A stretch of DNA of 64,000 nt from Sphingobacterium allocomposti (GTDB taxonomy: Bacteria > Bacteroidota > Bacteroidia > Sphingobacteriales > Sphingobacteriaceae), in assembly GCF_008124885.1 (NCBI RefSeq), contig NZ_VNHX01000010.1, forward strand, positions 87,735-151,734, read 5' to 3'. The translations under genes and the position numbers were made by a program. Below, in pieces: positions 35,135 through 45,023 of this stretch (position 1 is the stretch's first letter; the number at the start of each line of letters is the position of its first letter). The notes under the pieces are model-generated. The model was not told where the DNA came from. It searched no databases and saw only the letters and a list, made by a program, of their open reading frames with translations.

Positions 35135-38100
35135 ATGTATATTATATTTGATACCGAAACAACAGGTTTGCCAAAGCGGTGGGATGCTCCGATTACGGAC
35201 ACAGACAACTGGCCGCGATGTATACAGATCGCCTGGCAGCTGCACGATGAGATGGGTCGGCTGATTGAACATCAGGACTATCTGATCAAGCCTGACGGTT
35301 TTAATATTCCCTATGACTCGGAAAAAATACACGGAATTTCTACGGAGCTTGCCGAACAGGAGGGGGTTCCGTTGCCCGAGGTGCTTGTCAAATTCAACGC
35401 TGCATTAGCTAAAGCTAAATTTGTTGTCGGCCAGAATATCGGATTCGATATCAATATTATGGGCTGTGAGTTTTACCGTTACGGGGTTGAATCTCCGATG
35501 GCGCAGATGCCTGTGCTCGACACCTGTACCGAGGTAACCGCCGAACTGCTCCAGCTACCGGGGGGACGTGGAGGAAGATACAAGCTGCCCAACCTCACCG
35601 AGCTGCATGCGTATCTTTTCGGTGTACCTTTTGCCGAAGCGCATAACGCCACCGCTGACGTCGAAGCCACGACACGCTGTTTTTTTGAGCTCGTACGCCG
35701 GGAGGTTTTTACGCCGACCGATTTACTGGTCGATACTGGATATTTTGTAGCTTTCAAGCAGCAGAATCCCGAACCTATACCGTCGGTAGGTTTAACGCAT
35801 ATCAACTTAAAGGCTGCTTCAGATGCAATACGTCAGGCAACTAAGGGCGAGGCTGTTACGACTGTTATCGACGACGAGATCAGGAAAGCGTTTGAACAGG
35901 CAGAGTTCGCTCACTTACATAACCATTCCCAATTTTCTGTATTGCAGTCGACTATTTCGATTCCGGCCTTGGTGCAGGCCGCCGGAAAAGCAAACATGCC
36001 GGCTGTCGCATTAACAGACCATGGCAATATGATGGGGGCATTCCACTTTGTAAACAGCGTGCTGAGCTACAACAAAGATGTGGAGGCCAAAAACGCCGAA
36101 GCAGCAGAAAAAGGAGAGCCTCCGGTAGGCCGTATTATCACACCGGTAGTGGGCGCGGAGTTTTACGTGTGCGAAGATCATAAAGACAAGTCCCGCAAGG
36201 ACAACGGCTACCAGATCGTCTTTCTGGCAAAGAACAAACGAGGGTATCACAACCTCGCTAAAATGGCGTCTATAGCCTATACTGCAGGATTTTACTACGT
36301 GCCACGTATTGACCGCTCCGTCGTTGAGCAATATAAGGAAGATTTAATCGTATTGTCCGGAAACCTGCACGGTGAGGTTCCCAGCAAAGTGCTAAATATT
36401 GGAGAGGCGCAAGCAGAGGAAGCGTTGCTCTGGTGGAAAGAACAGTTTGGGCACGACTTCTATGTGGAGATCATGCGCCACGGACAGGAAGACGAAGACC
36501 GGGTGAACGAGACGCTCATCCAGCTCGCCCGCAAACACGACATCAAGCTGGTTGCCACAAATAACACATATTACGTAAGCAAAGAGGATGCCCATGCCCA
36601 CGACATCTTATTGTGTGTAAAGGACGGCGAAAAGCTTTCTACACCGAAGGGGCGTGGCCGCGGATTCCGATTCGGACTACCTAATCAGGAATACTATTTT
36701 AAGTCCACAGCCGAGATGAAAAAGGTATTTGCGGATATTCCCGACGCAATTATCAATGTTCAGGACGTGCTGAATAAAATAGAGATTTATTCGCTTAACC
36801 GGGATGTTTTGTTACCCAAATTCGAGATTCCCGAAGAGTTCCAGCATCCGGAAGATCTCGTTGACGGCGGAAAACGCGGAGAAAACGCTTATCTGCGGCA
36901 TCTAACATATAGAGGGGCCGAAGAGCGTTACGAGGTCATCGATGACGTTGTCCGGGAAAGGCTCGATTTCGAGCTTGCCACAATAGAAAGAACGGGATAT
37001 CCCGGCTACTTCCTTATTGTGCAGGACTTTATCGCCGCGGCGCGGGCCATGGGTGTATCCGTAGGCCCAGGCCGTGGATCGGCAGCAGGATCTGCCGTTG
37101 CCTACTGTCTGGGAATAACGAATTTAGACCCTATTAAGTACGACCTACTATTTGAGCGTTTTTTGAATCCTGACCGGGTATCCATGCCCGATATTGATGT
37201 CGACTTTGACGACGAGGGCAGAGGAAGGGTTATGCAGTACGTGATTGACAAGTATGGTGCGTCTCAGGTCGCACAGATCATCACGTACGGTACGATGGCC
37301 GCTAAGTCGTCTATTAAAGATACAGCACGCGTGCTGGATCTACCGTTACAGGACGCCAACGAGATTGCTAAGCTAATACCAAATCTCAAGCTGAGCAAAA
37401 TCTTTTCAATGGACGAGAAAGGGCTGAAAGAAGTACTGCGTTCCGAAGAAATAGAGGCCGTAAACCGATTGAAATCTCTGGCGGATGGTGCAGGACTGGA
37501 AGCCGAAACCATTAAACAGGCTAGGATCCTCGAAGGTTCTATGCGTAATACAGGCGTGCATGCCTGCGGAGTCATCATTACGCCCGATGATATCACCAAT
37601 TTTGTCCCCGTGTCGCTGGCCAAGGATTCCGACCTCTTCGTTACACAATTCGACAACTCTGTTGTCGAAAGTGCGGGGTTACTAAAAATGGACTTTCTCG
37701 GACTGAAGACATTGACGTTGATTAAGGATACGGTCGCCAACGTGAAGCTACGCCATGGGGTGGAATTGGATCCCGATAAATTTCCTATCGACGATCAGCT
37801 GACTTACGAGCTTTTCCAGCGCGGCGAAACCATTGGCGTGTTTCAGTACGAGTCGCCGGGAATGCAAAAATACATGAAGGAGCTCAAGCCGACCGTTTTC
37901 GCCGACTTAATCGCGATGAACGCCTTATACCGGCCGGGGCCGATGGAATATATACCATCGTTTATTAAGCGGAAACATGGTATTGAGCCGATAACCTACG
38001 ATTTGGAGGCCTGTGAGGAGTATCTGCAGGAAACCTACGGGATTACTGTTTATCAGGAGCAGGTAATGCTTTTGTCCCAGAAGCTTGCAGGATTTTCCAA

Positions 38101-39559
38101 GGGCGATGCCGATGTCCTGCGTAAAGCCATGGGTAAGAAACAAAAGGCCGTTCTTGATAAGATGAAGCCCAAGTTTGTCAACCAGGCGGCTGAGAATGGA
38201 CATGATCCGAAGGTTCTGGAAAAGATATGGACGGACTGGGAAGCCTTTGCCTCGTATGCATTTAACAAATCACACTCCACCTGCTACGCCTGGGTAGCTT
38301 ACCAGACTGCTTATTTAAAAGCACATTACCCGGCAGAGTACATGGCTGCTGTTCTGTCAAACAACATGAACGACATTAAGCAGGTCACCTTCTTTATGGA
38401 AGAGTGCCGCCGGATGGGCTTGTTGGTATTGGGGCCCGACGTGAACGAGTCGCATCACAAGTTTACGGTGAACGATGAAGGGGCTATCCGCTTCGGCATG
38501 GGAGCGATAAAAGGTGTCGGAGCCGGCGCCGTGGATACCATTGTGGAAACACGCGAAAAAGGAGGGAAGTATAAGTCTATATTCGACCTTGCAAAACGTA
38601 TAGATCTGCGTGCCGCCAATAAGAAGGCTTTTGAAAGTTTAGCCTATGCAGGCGGATTCGACAGCTTTACCAATACACACAGGGCGCAGTATTTCCACGT
38701 GGACGGCGATAATACGACAGGGCTTGAGAAGGCCATAAAATATGGCAACCGCGTAAAAGAAAGCGAGAGCTCCGCCCAAGCTAGCCTTTTTGGTGGTTCC
38801 GCTGCAACCGAACTGCCGGAACCTGTTCTCGCACCATGCCCACAGTGGGGCCTGATTGAGAAGCTTAAATACGAAAAGGACGTTATCGGTATCTATCTCA
38901 CCAGCCATCCGCTTGATAACTACAAGTTTGAGATTAAACATTTTTGCCACAACCGTGTGCGCGACCTACAGCTCATAAACAAGGTGAAGGCTAGTGAAGT
39001 AGAGGAGGAGGTGCTCCTGGATTTCAACAGAATCAAAAACAAAGAAGTGGTCATCGGCGGGATCGTAGCAGCAGCAAACCACAGAATAGCAAAGTCGGGA
39101 AAGCCGTTCGGATCCTTTATTATAGAAGACTATAGCGACTCCTTCGAAATCATGGTGTTCGGAGAAGACTATATAAAATTTAAAGGGTACCTACAGGAGG
39201 GACTCTTTGTGCAGATACGTGGGTTGGTACAGGAACGCTTTAAACAGGTAGGAAACTGGGGATTCGAACTGAAGCATATACAACTGCTATCCGACCTCCG
39301 CGATAAGATGGCGAAGTCTTTCACGATCCAGCTTCCTTTGCATTTGCTGAACGATAAGCTCGTGGAGCACGTACACACGCTGGTAGAGTCTACGAAGCTC
39401 GAAGGCGCGGAGTCCAACTGCCAGCTCAAGTTCAAAATCCTTGACATGCAGGACGAGCTCGCCATCGAGATGCCGGCGAAATCTATAAGGATCAATTTGA
39501 CCAACGAGTTTCTGGATGGCCTTGAGAAATTAGAAGGCATAAACTATAGATTAAATTGA
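35135..39559 (+). CDS. dnaE: replicative DNA polymerase III alpha with fused proofreading exonuclease
   Basis: A 1474-residue replicase. Residues about 1-190 form a DnaQ-like exonuclease with D6 and E8 in FDTETTG, a later Asp in QNIGFDINIMG and the HNATADVEA end motif; elsewhere this is a separate epsilon subunit. The PHP domain begins near residue 258, with HLHNH at 260-264 and LTDHGNM, so its metal site looks intact. Catalytic Asp are D686 and D688 in PDIDVDFDDEGR, and the third is in LLKMDFLGLKTL. A helix-hairpin-helix, an OB fold (PFGSFIIEDYSDSFEIMVFG) and a C-terminal domain follow. Fusion of the exonuclease is typical of part of the Bacteroidota. Confidence 0.95.
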   Translation: MYIIFDTETTGLPKRWDAPITDTDNWPRCIQIAWQLHDEMGRLIEHQDYLIKPDGFNIPYDSEKIHGISTELAEQEGVPLPEVLVKFNAALAKAKFVVGQNIGFDINIMGCEFYRYGVESPMAQMPVLDTCTEVTAELLQLPGGRGGRYKLPNLTELHAYLFGVPFAEAHNATADVEATTRCFFELVRREVFTPTDLLVDTGYFVAFKQQNPEPIPSVGLTHINLKAASDAIRQATKGEAVTTVIDDEIRKAFEQAEFAHLHNHSQFSVLQSTISIPALVQAAGKANMPAVALTDHGNMMGAFHFVNSVLSYNKDVEAKNAEAAEKGEPPVGRIITPVVGAEFYVCEDHKDKSRKDNGYQIVFLAKNKRGYHNLAKMASIAYTAGFYYVPRIDRSVVEQYKEDLIVLSGNLHGEVPSKVLNIGEAQAEEALLWWKEQFGHDFYVEIMRHGQEDEDRVNETLIQLARKHDIKLVATNNTYYVSKEDAHAHDILLCVKDGEKLSTPKGRGRGFRFGLPNQEYYFKSTAEMKKVFADIPDAIINVQDVLNKIEIYSLNRDVLLPKFEIPEEFQHPEDLVDGGKRGENAYLRHLTYRGAEERYEVIDDVVRERLDFELATIERTGYPGYFLIVQDFIAAARAMGVSVGPGRGSAAGSAVAYCLGITNLDPIKYDLLFERFLNPDRVSMPDIDVDFDDEGRGRVMQYVIDKYGASQVAQIITYGTMAAKSSIKDTARVLDLPLQDANEIAKLIPNLKLSKIFSMDEKGLKEVLRSEEIEAVNRLKSLADGAGLEAETIKQARILEGSMRNTGVHACGVIITPDDITNFVPVSLAKDSDLFVTQFDNSVVESAGLLKMDFLGLKTLTLIKDTVANVKLRHGVELDPDKFPIDDQLTYELFQRGETIGVFQYESPGMQKYMKELKPTVFADLIAMNALYRPGPMEYIPSFIKRKHGIEPITYDLEACEEYLQETYGITVYQEQVMLLSQKLAGFSKGDADVLRKAMGKKQKAVLDKMKPKFVNQAAENGHDPKVLEKIWTDWEAFASYAFNKSHSTCYAWVAYQTAYLKAHYPAEYMAAVLSNNMNDIKQVTFFMEECRRMGLLVLGPDVNESHHKFTVNDEGAIRFGMGAIKGVGAGAVDTIVETREKGGKYKSIFDLAKRIDLRAANKKAFESLAYAGGFDSFTNTHRAQYFHVDGDNTTGLEKAIKYGNRVKESESSAQASLFGGSAATELPEPVLAPCPQWGLIEKLKYEKDVIGIYLTSHPLDNYKFEIKHFCHNRVRDLQLINKVKASEVEEEVLLDFNRIKNKEVVIGGIVAAANHRIAKSGKPFGSFIIEDYSDSFEIMVFGEDYIKFKGYLQEGLFVQIRGLVQERFKQVGNWGFELKHIQLLSDLRDKMAKSFTIQLPLHLLNDKLVEHVHTLVESTKLEGAESNCQLKFKILDMQDELAIEMPAKSIRINLTNEFLDGLEKLEGINYRLN

Positions 39560-39614
39560 TGGGGTATAGGAATTTTATGAATGACCGGTGACGATTATAT
39601 ATTATTAAAATCTA

Positions 39615-39622
39615 TATCTTTG
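39615..39622 (+). promoter_or_regulatory. -7 promoter element, trxA
   Basis: TATCTTTG, an exact TAnnTTTG match, 38 bases before the trxA start. Confidence 0.6.
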
Positions 39623-39659
39623 TTCTATAGCACGAGTAATCATTAAATAAGGACATATT

Positions 39660-39977
39660 ATGGCATTAGAAATTACAGATAGCAACTTCGAGGAGCTAGT
39701 ATTAAAATCAGATAAACCTGTATTAATTGATTTTTGGGCAGAGTGGTGCGGTCCATGCCGCATGGTTGGACCTGTTGTCGACGAGATAGCAGCGGAGTAC
39801 GACGGACAAGCTGTTGTGGGCAAGGTAAACGTTGATCATAACCCTGAGATTTCCGTAAAATACGGTATCCGCAACATCCCTGCGTTATTGTTCTTCAAAG
39901 GCGGAGAGATTGTAGATAAACAGATCGGCGCTGTGCCTAAATCGGTGTTGGTTGAAAAATTGACAAAACAGCTCTAA
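39660..39977 (+). CDS. trxA: thioredoxin
   Basis: A 105-residue cytoplasmic thiol-disulfide reductant with the active site WCGPC at residues 29-33, the cis-Pro segment IRNIPALLFF and the C-terminal helix. It could reduce the thiol peroxidase at 15 kb. It has its own -7 element and a strong terminator, so it is a single-gene unit. Confidence 0.97.
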   Translation: MALEITDSNFEELVLKSDKPVLIDFWAEWCGPCRMVGPVVDEIAAEYDGQAVVGKVNVDHNPEISVKYGIRNIPALLFFKGGEIVDKQIGAVPKSVLVEKLTKQL

Positions 39978-39983
39978 AGACAC

Positions 39984-40015
39984 AAAGTCGGCTGACCATC
40001 TGTTCAGCCGACTTT
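39984..40015. terminator. bidirectional terminator between trxA and the Ycf48-like gene
   Basis: A 12-bp perfect stem (AAAGTCGGCTGA at 39984-39995, complement at 40004-40015) with an 8-base loop, followed by six T. It lies 6 bases after trxA and 1 base before the convergent stop, and serves both genes. Confidence 0.85.
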
Positions 40016-40016
40016 T

Positions 40017-41051
40017 TTATTTTCCTTTTGTCGGTGTTGTCTGCATCACAAACACCGATATCCTTCCATCGCTTCCTGCCATGAAAACGCGCTTTTTATT
40101 TTTATCGACAGCCAACGTGTGAAATCCTTCGGCCGACAGCGGCTCCCATACACGGCCGCCATTATAGGAGATGTCTGTGCCAGAAGTTCCCGTTGCAACC
40201 ACCGTGTTCCTATCGATATAGCGAACACAGGATTTAAAGCCGCTACCTTCGTTCTCGGGAGACTGCCAATTTTTTCCTCCGTCGCTGGTAAGTAATATAG
40301 TGTTTTCTTTAATCCGGTCGTCCATATAATCGCCTCCCACTGCAATACCCACTTTATCCGACCAGAAGTCGAGCGAAAATATGCCGCGGCTGGACCCGCC
40401 CTGTAACATAGGACAGGGCAGCTTATCAACTCTGCGTTCTTTCTCATTCCGGCGAAAAACATTAGCGGTTGTACCGCCCGTGCCTAGCCACACATTTCGA
40501 TGGAGATAACGTATGGATGTCCCGCTGGCAGCGAAAGCCACCTCGCCGTCGTCCGCTATCAAAAACATAAAGTCTGTTACGTCTTTCCATGTCTTTCCTT
40601 TGTCGTTGGTCTGTAGAAGCTGGAAAGTACCCTCGGTCGTTGGATCTCCGACAACGAACCCTTGGCGCCCATTAAAATCCATCCCGTCCAGAAAAGCTTC
40701 CGGACGTCCGTCTCGGTATACTTCATTCCATGACGTCCCGCCATCCTCTGTACGGAGGATGACCGCGGGGCTACCCGCGCTCATCACCAACGCTTCCTTA
40801 TCCGAAAAAACGGCTATATCCCGAAAATCGAACGTTTCGTATCCGGCAGGTGTCAGCCAAGTCCACTGCATTCCGCCATCTATCGACTTCCCGATTGTCC
40901 CCGACGTGCCGCTTACCCACACCTCGTTGTTGTGCGTCGCTATGCCCCGAAAGCTAACGCCGTGCTTTTGGGTCAACGTCTCGAGGCGCTGCCCCAGCAA
41001 AAATGTCGGAAATGCCAGCGTGACGCATAGCAGGAGGGTTTTACATTTCAT
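40017..41051 (-). CDS. Ycf48/photosystem-assembly-like beta-propeller protein (exported)
   Basis: A 344-residue exported protein with signal peptide MKCKTLLLCVTLAFPTFLLG. The mature part is a seven-bladed BNR/sialidase-type propeller with repeated Asp-box-like sequences (SIDGGMQWTW, TEDGGTSWNE, NDKGKTWKD, TSDGGKNWQ, YNGGRVWEP), as in Ycf48 proteins. Non-photosynthetic Bacteroidota carry many of these, often labelled oxidoreductase without proof. Function unknown; probably periplasmic or on the surface. It ends at the terminator shared with trxA. Confidence 0.85.
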   Translation of the reverse strand: MKCKTLLLCVTLAFPTFLLGQRLETLTQKHGVSFRGIATHNNEVWVSGTSGTIGKSIDGGMQWTWLTPAGYETFDFRDIAVFSDKEALVMSAGSPAVILRTEDGGTSWNEVYRDGRPEAFLDGMDFNGRQGFVVGDPTTEGTFQLLQTNDKGKTWKDVTDFMFLIADDGEVAFAASGTSIRYLHRNVWLGTGGTTANVFRRNEKERRVDKLPCPMLQGGSSRGIFSLDFWSDKVGIAVGGDYMDDRIKENTILLTSDGGKNWQSPENEGSGFKSCVRYIDRNTVVATGTSGTDISYNGGRVWEPLSAEGFHTLAVDKNKKRVFMAGSDGRISVFVMQTTPTKGK

Positions 41052-41138
41052 AGTTTACCATAATATTTATGGAATATCCGATAACGCTTCCTGTTGTAAA
41101 ACAACAGCCCGTACGGTATATCCAAATGGTTTGTTTAC

Positions 41139-41771
41139 TCATTTTTCTTCGATGGTTACCGACCCTTCCTGTCCCGGAGATCCGGAATAAATCTGCCCTC
41201 CGGGGACACCGCGGAGCCCAGGGGCCGACATGGCGATACGAGAGTAGATCTGGTTGAGGTCGGTTGTCGGATTCGTCGTACGGCCGCCCTCAGAAACGTC
41301 GACATATACATAGTGATCTGCCTTCTTATCCGCACGCTGCGGAGTTACACCGCGACTGTCATAAACCAAGCGCACGTCGCCGCCGTCACCATTGGGAAAT
41401 GTTGTTGTTCCATTGATTGCATCCTGCCCGCGGGCGATGACATAGAGCGACCCCAGCTTGACGAAGTTAATGTCAATATCAAAATCAGAAGCGTTGTTTC
41501 TACCTCCCATACCGCTGATAAATGCCCTCTTACCGATTTCCGCGTGCTTTACAACCAACGTCACCTTCTTCTTTCCCACGAACTGAAGCGAAGACCGGTC
41601 TTTCATAACCAACGTATCAATATACAAAGTGATGGACGAATCCCTGTTGTTAAAGTATTTTCTTTCCTTCTTGCGTAGCTCTAATTTGTTGATCCGCTGC
41701 TCCCCGGTTTGTCCAAAGGACAACGAGCAGACAAACATCATCAATACCCCGAATATTAATCTAGCTTTCAT
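41139..41771 (-). CDS. exported glycine-rich protein of unknown function
   Basis: A 210-residue protein with a signal peptide (MKARLIFGVLMMFVCSLSFG, cleavage near QTG). A charged segment (ELRKKERKYFNNRD) is followed by beta-strand-like repeats, and the C-terminal part is rich in Gly, Asp and Asn, ending in a collagen-like run (GLRGVPGGQIYSGSPGQEGS). I recognise no family. It may be a surface or periplasmic structural protein. It lies between the Ycf48-like gene and lpxB on the same strand, 50 bases after the lpxB stop. Confidence 0.7.
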   Translation of the reverse strand: MKARLIFGVLMMFVCSLSFGQTGEQRINKLELRKKERKYFNNRDSSITLYIDTLVMKDRSSLQFVGKKKVTLVVKHAEIGKRAFISGMGGRNNASDFDIDINFVKLGSLYVIARGQDAINGTTTFPNGDGGDVRLVYDSRGVTPQRADKKADHYVYVDVSEGGRTTNPTTDLNQIYSRIAMSAPGLRGVPGGQIYSGSPGQEGSVTIEEK

Positions 41772-41821
41772 AACGATCTATACTTTTTCCTTTGTATTAG
41801 AGCAACAATCAAGAGAAAGGT

Positions 41822-42943
41822 TTAGTTTGACCGGTTACCGGTATAACCGGCGATGAGCTTCGCTGCCTTTTCTGACGCTCCGGGGCTGCCGAGCTTTTGC
41901 GCCAGGATATCATAGTTCTCCAAAACGCTCTCGCGGTGTTCTTTGTTGTTGATCAGTTCATGAAGCTCATCGGCAATCGAACGCGTGTCGCAATCTTCCT
42001 GAATCAATTCACGGACAGAAAGGAAACCATTTATCAGGTTGACTAAGGAGATGAACTTCACCTTAACCAAAAACCTCGCTATGGCAACTGTCAGCTTGTT
42101 GGCTTTATAGACGACAACCTGCGGCACTTTCAATATACCCGCTTCTAAGGTTGCCGTACCGCTGGTGACCACCGCCGCTTCCGCATGCAGCAACAGGTCG
42201 TAGGTTTGATCAAACACCACCTTGATGGGCAAGTCGCCGATAACTCTGTTATAATCTGCTTCACTGAAGTTGGGTGCGCCCGCCACCACAAATTGATGGG
42301 CGGGAAAAAGAAAATAAAGATCGACCATTTGGGGCAGCAGCTTATCGATCTCCATCTGCCGGCTACCGGGAAGCAATGCGATGATCGGTCGGTCGCTCAG
42401 GCTATTATCTGTCCGGAAGTCAGGATTCGGCCGATGTGCGGCAACGGCATCCAACAGCGGGTTTCCGACATATGTTACCTCGAAGCCGAACCTCCGGTAA
42501 AAATCCACTTCAAACGGCAGGATACAGAGCATGTGGTCCACCACGCGCTTTATCTTATGTACACGTCCTTCGTTCCAAGCCCAAATTTTTGGAGATATGT
42601 AGTAACAAACGCGTATACCGTGTTTTTTTGCAAACGCAGCGACTTTCAGGTTAAAACCGGGAAAATCGACTAACACAAGCGTGTCGGGCTGCTCCTTTAG
42701 CAGATCAACCTTGACCTTGTTTAGGTTTTTTGAAATTTTTCTGAGGTTCTTGATGACCTCCACAAAACCCATGAACGCCATGTCAGCGGTATGAATCAGC
42801 GGCGCAACACCTGCCGCTTCCTGCATCTGGTCGCCGCCAACGATACGGAAGGTCGCTTCTTCATCTTCCTTTTTTAACGCCTTGATTAAATTCGCTCCAT
42901 GTAAATCTCCGGAAGTCTCACCTGCTATTATATAATACTTCAT
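41822..42943 (-). CDS. lpxB: lipid-A-disaccharide synthase
   Basis: Transfers 2,3-diacylglucosamine 1-phosphate to UDP-diacylglucosamine in lipid A synthesis, at the inner face of the cytoplasmic membrane. The 373-residue GT-B protein begins YYIIAGETSGDLHGANLI, the family hallmark, and carries LVDFPGFNLKVA, YYISPKIWAWNEGR, YVGNPLLD, LLPGSRQMEID and TSGTATLEAG. A TATCTTTA -7-like element is at 42960-42967 on the minus strand, so the message may have a very short leader. No other lpx gene is adjacent. Confidence 0.96.
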   Translation of the reverse strand: MKYYIIAGETSGDLHGANLIKALKKEDEEATFRIVGGDQMQEAAGVAPLIHTADMAFMGFVEVIKNLRKISKNLNKVKVDLLKEQPDTLVLVDFPGFNLKVAAFAKKHGIRVCYYISPKIWAWNEGRVHKIKRVVDHMLCILPFEVDFYRRFGFEVTYVGNPLLDAVAAHRPNPDFRTDNSLSDRPIIALLPGSRQMEIDKLLPQMVDLYFLFPAHQFVVAGAPNFSEADYNRVIGDLPIKVVFDQTYDLLLHAEAAVVTSGTATLEAGILKVPQVVVYKANKLTVAIARFLVKVKFISLVNLINGFLSVRELIQEDCDTRSIADELHELINNKEHRESVLENYDILAQKLGSPGASEKAAKLIAGYTGNRSN

Positions 42944-43034
42944 ATAACTAAATTCACTTTAAAGATACAGCATTCTCTAATAAAAGATGAATAAACCGGG
43001 CATTATCCATAACGGGGTAAAAATCGGGTAGAAA

Positions 43035-44258
43035 TCAGATCCCCAGCTCCACCTGTATCATGCCGCCCCAGGAGTTTTTACTGCGGTTATTGCCGAAGTC
43101 GCCGTTTTTCACCATGTAGTTTCCATTAATCTGGAATTTGAGACGATGCGCTTTTATGTATTTTGTCAGACCAAGCTCAACGAGATCTATCTGATCTTCA
43201 AGATGTCGGATCTGCTCATGTGGCGCGACGAAAGTGTAGCGGGCCGCGACCTCATAGCCTTTGTTGAGCAGATAGGAAGCTTGCTGATTCACTCCCCAAC
43301 CTTTGTAGGCGTAAGTTTCTTCCTCCTCCGGTCCATCAACCTGATTAAGCCTATCGTCAACGATATTAAACGGGTTATCGACATCGCGTCTCATGTATTC
43401 CGCTTGATAGGCAAATCCTCTGTACTTAAAGATGGCGTCCACAAAAGACGTTTTAAGTGTAAACGGATTTTTTACGTATCGCCCTAATTGACCGCCTTCC
43501 CTCGTTGTCCGGTCGTTGTAGCTGTAACCGCCACCAATGGATAGCTTAGGGGTCGTTTCCCGTTCAATATCGCCTTCGGAATAATCTCCATCGTTCGTAA
43601 ACTGTCCCAAAGGCAGGAATTCCACGCGCCCAGTATAAGCCAGCCCGTCGTCCGTACCGCTGGCAACACGGCCCTCACCCGTCGAAATCGCGGCCTTCGC
43701 GTTGAACGGCATTTCGCCGATTTTCTTACTTAAATTGAGCGTAAGACCAAAATCACGGTCTATGGTGAAATTACCGTTCACCAACGAGCGGTCGGCAAAT
43801 TGCAGCTGCCCCGAGGAGTTTACACGCTGCCGGTTGCCTGGAAGCTTGTTCTGACCGAATGAAATGTAAAAGTCGTCCGTGAAATTGTAAAACACCACCG
43901 CGTCGCGGACGATGTTTGCCACCCCTGTGTCGTCAAAATCCTGGTCCGAACGTGTAAAAGCCAGCTGAATAGAGTAGGAGATCTTGCGCGTATAGATATA
44001 ACCATCAATACGCATACGTAGCCGGCGTATCCGCGCGTCAAATTTTCCATTATCGGCGTCATCGAGAACATTGTTGTATCCCAGCCTGTTTTGCATACGG
44101 AAGCGGAAGTTGGTATAGAACAGCGAATCGTTGCTGGTATACTGAATTCCTTTAAAATTCAAAATAGTAGCGCGGTCATCCCTCTCCTGAGCCATGGCTG
44201 TTTTAGGCAGGCATAGACCACATAGGGCGCCAACAAATAGTGCTAGTCTGGTTTTCAT
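43035..44258 (-). CDS. OprP/OprO-type (phosphate-selective) porin family protein
   Basis: An outer-membrane 16-strand barrel of 407 residues. The signal peptide is MKTRLALFVGALCGLCLPKT with cleavage near AMAQ. The mature part shows alternating amphipathic strands, with FDARIRRLRMRIDGYIYTRKISYSIQL-type segments and GQNKLPGNRQR, a pattern of the phosphate-selective porin O/P family. The frame is open to 44321, but the -7 element at 44311-44318 lies inside that extension, so ATG 44258 is correct. Substrate not determined; phosphate or another anion is possible. Confidence 0.88.
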   Translation of the reverse strand: MKTRLALFVGALCGLCLPKTAMAQERDDRATILNFKGIQYTSNDSLFYTNFRFRMQNRLGYNNVLDDADNGKFDARIRRLRMRIDGYIYTRKISYSIQLAFTRSDQDFDDTGVANIVRDAVVFYNFTDDFYISFGQNKLPGNRQRVNSSGQLQFADRSLVNGNFTIDRDFGLTLNLSKKIGEMPFNAKAAISTGEGRVASGTDDGLAYTGRVEFLPLGQFTNDGDYSEGDIERETTPKLSIGGGYSYNDRTTREGGQLGRYVKNPFTLKTSFVDAIFKYRGFAYQAEYMRRDVDNPFNIVDDRLNQVDGPEEEETYAYKGWGVNQQASYLLNKGYEVAARYTFVAPHEQIRHLEDQIDLVELGLTKYIKAHRLKFQINGNYMVKNGDFGNNRSKNSWGGMIQVELGI

Positions 44259-44310
44259 TTCAATCGAATCGAACGTGGGTTGTTTACTTTTCACAAATAG
44301 TCGCAACGCG

Positions 44311-44318
44311 CAAAGATA
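44311..44318 (-). promoter_or_regulatory. -7 promoter element, porin gene
   Basis: The minus strand reads TATCTTTG. Transcription would start near 44304, about 46 bases before the ATG at 44258. This rules out the in-frame upstream start at 44321. Confidence 0.65.
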
Positions 44319-44423
44319 CATATATAATGCGTAAAGTTTTGCTCCAAAAATAGAGATTTCTACTCCCGAGAAGTTCGGGGTGCGCGGATTTTCCTGTGTT
44401 ATAGTTTTTGCCTATTTTTAGTC

Positions 44424-45023
44424 GTGGAAAACCCAAACTATATCAAGGAAAAGCGGACGGTGAGTCTGGCCAGGGCCAACCGCCTTGGCTGCCTTCTTTA
44501 CTTTCCGGTGGTTCTGGTTTACGGGCTACCGTTCCATCTATTGACAGAACACATTTCGTCAATAAGTGATTATATGGATATGCTGAAGACGGCCGTGCAG
44601 CCTGCACCATTTATATTGGTCGTGCTTGCTGTATTATTTGGAGGTATTATTTTACATGAGTTGATCCACGGTATAACGTGGGCTTTGTTCGCCCGTCGGG
44701 GGTGGCGATCCATCCGCTTCGGCGTCCTGTGGAAATATATGACGCCCTACTGCCACTGCCGCGATCCGCTAACTATTTCGCAATATATCTGGGGAGCTAT
44801 TATGCCGTTTGTAATTTTGGGCCTCATACCAGGAGTTGCTTCCTGGTTTACGGGGAGTGTAGCGCTGCTGGCGTTCGGTATCTTCTTCACCGTTTCAGCC
44901 GTCGGCGATTTCATGATTATCGGTCTGATCCGCAAGGAGCCGCACGGCTCGCTGGTTCTCGACCACCCCTCGGAAGCAGGGTATTACATATATAATCCCA
45001 AGGATGCCCATGCTCGAAATTAA
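44424..45023 (+). CDS. DUF3267 membrane protein (metalloprotease-like)
   Basis: A 199-residue protein with about four membrane helices. HELIH at residues 78-82 fits a zinc HExxH site, as expected for DUF3267 proteins that resemble site-2-type metalloproteases. The following WALFARRGWRSIRFGVLWKYMTPYCHCRDPL loop and EAGYYIYNP tail also match. Start is GTG at 44424. Its 3' end overlaps dinB by 20 bases, so the two genes are coupled. Function unknown. Confidence 0.82.
   Translation: MENPNYIKEKRTVSLARANRLGCLLYFPVVLVYGLPFHLLTEHISSISDYMDMLKTAVQPAPFILVVLAVLFGGIILHELIHGITWALFARRGWRSIRFGVLWKYMTPYCHCRDPLTISQYIWGAIMPFVILGLIPGVASWFTGSVALLAFGIFFTVSAVGDFMIIGLIRKEPHGSLVLDHPSEAGYYIYNPKDAHARN

Noticed and set aside
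40513..41190. Plus-strand ORF of 225 codons
   Set aside because: Antisense to the Ycf48-like gene; Pro/Ser-rich shadow without a start context or family.
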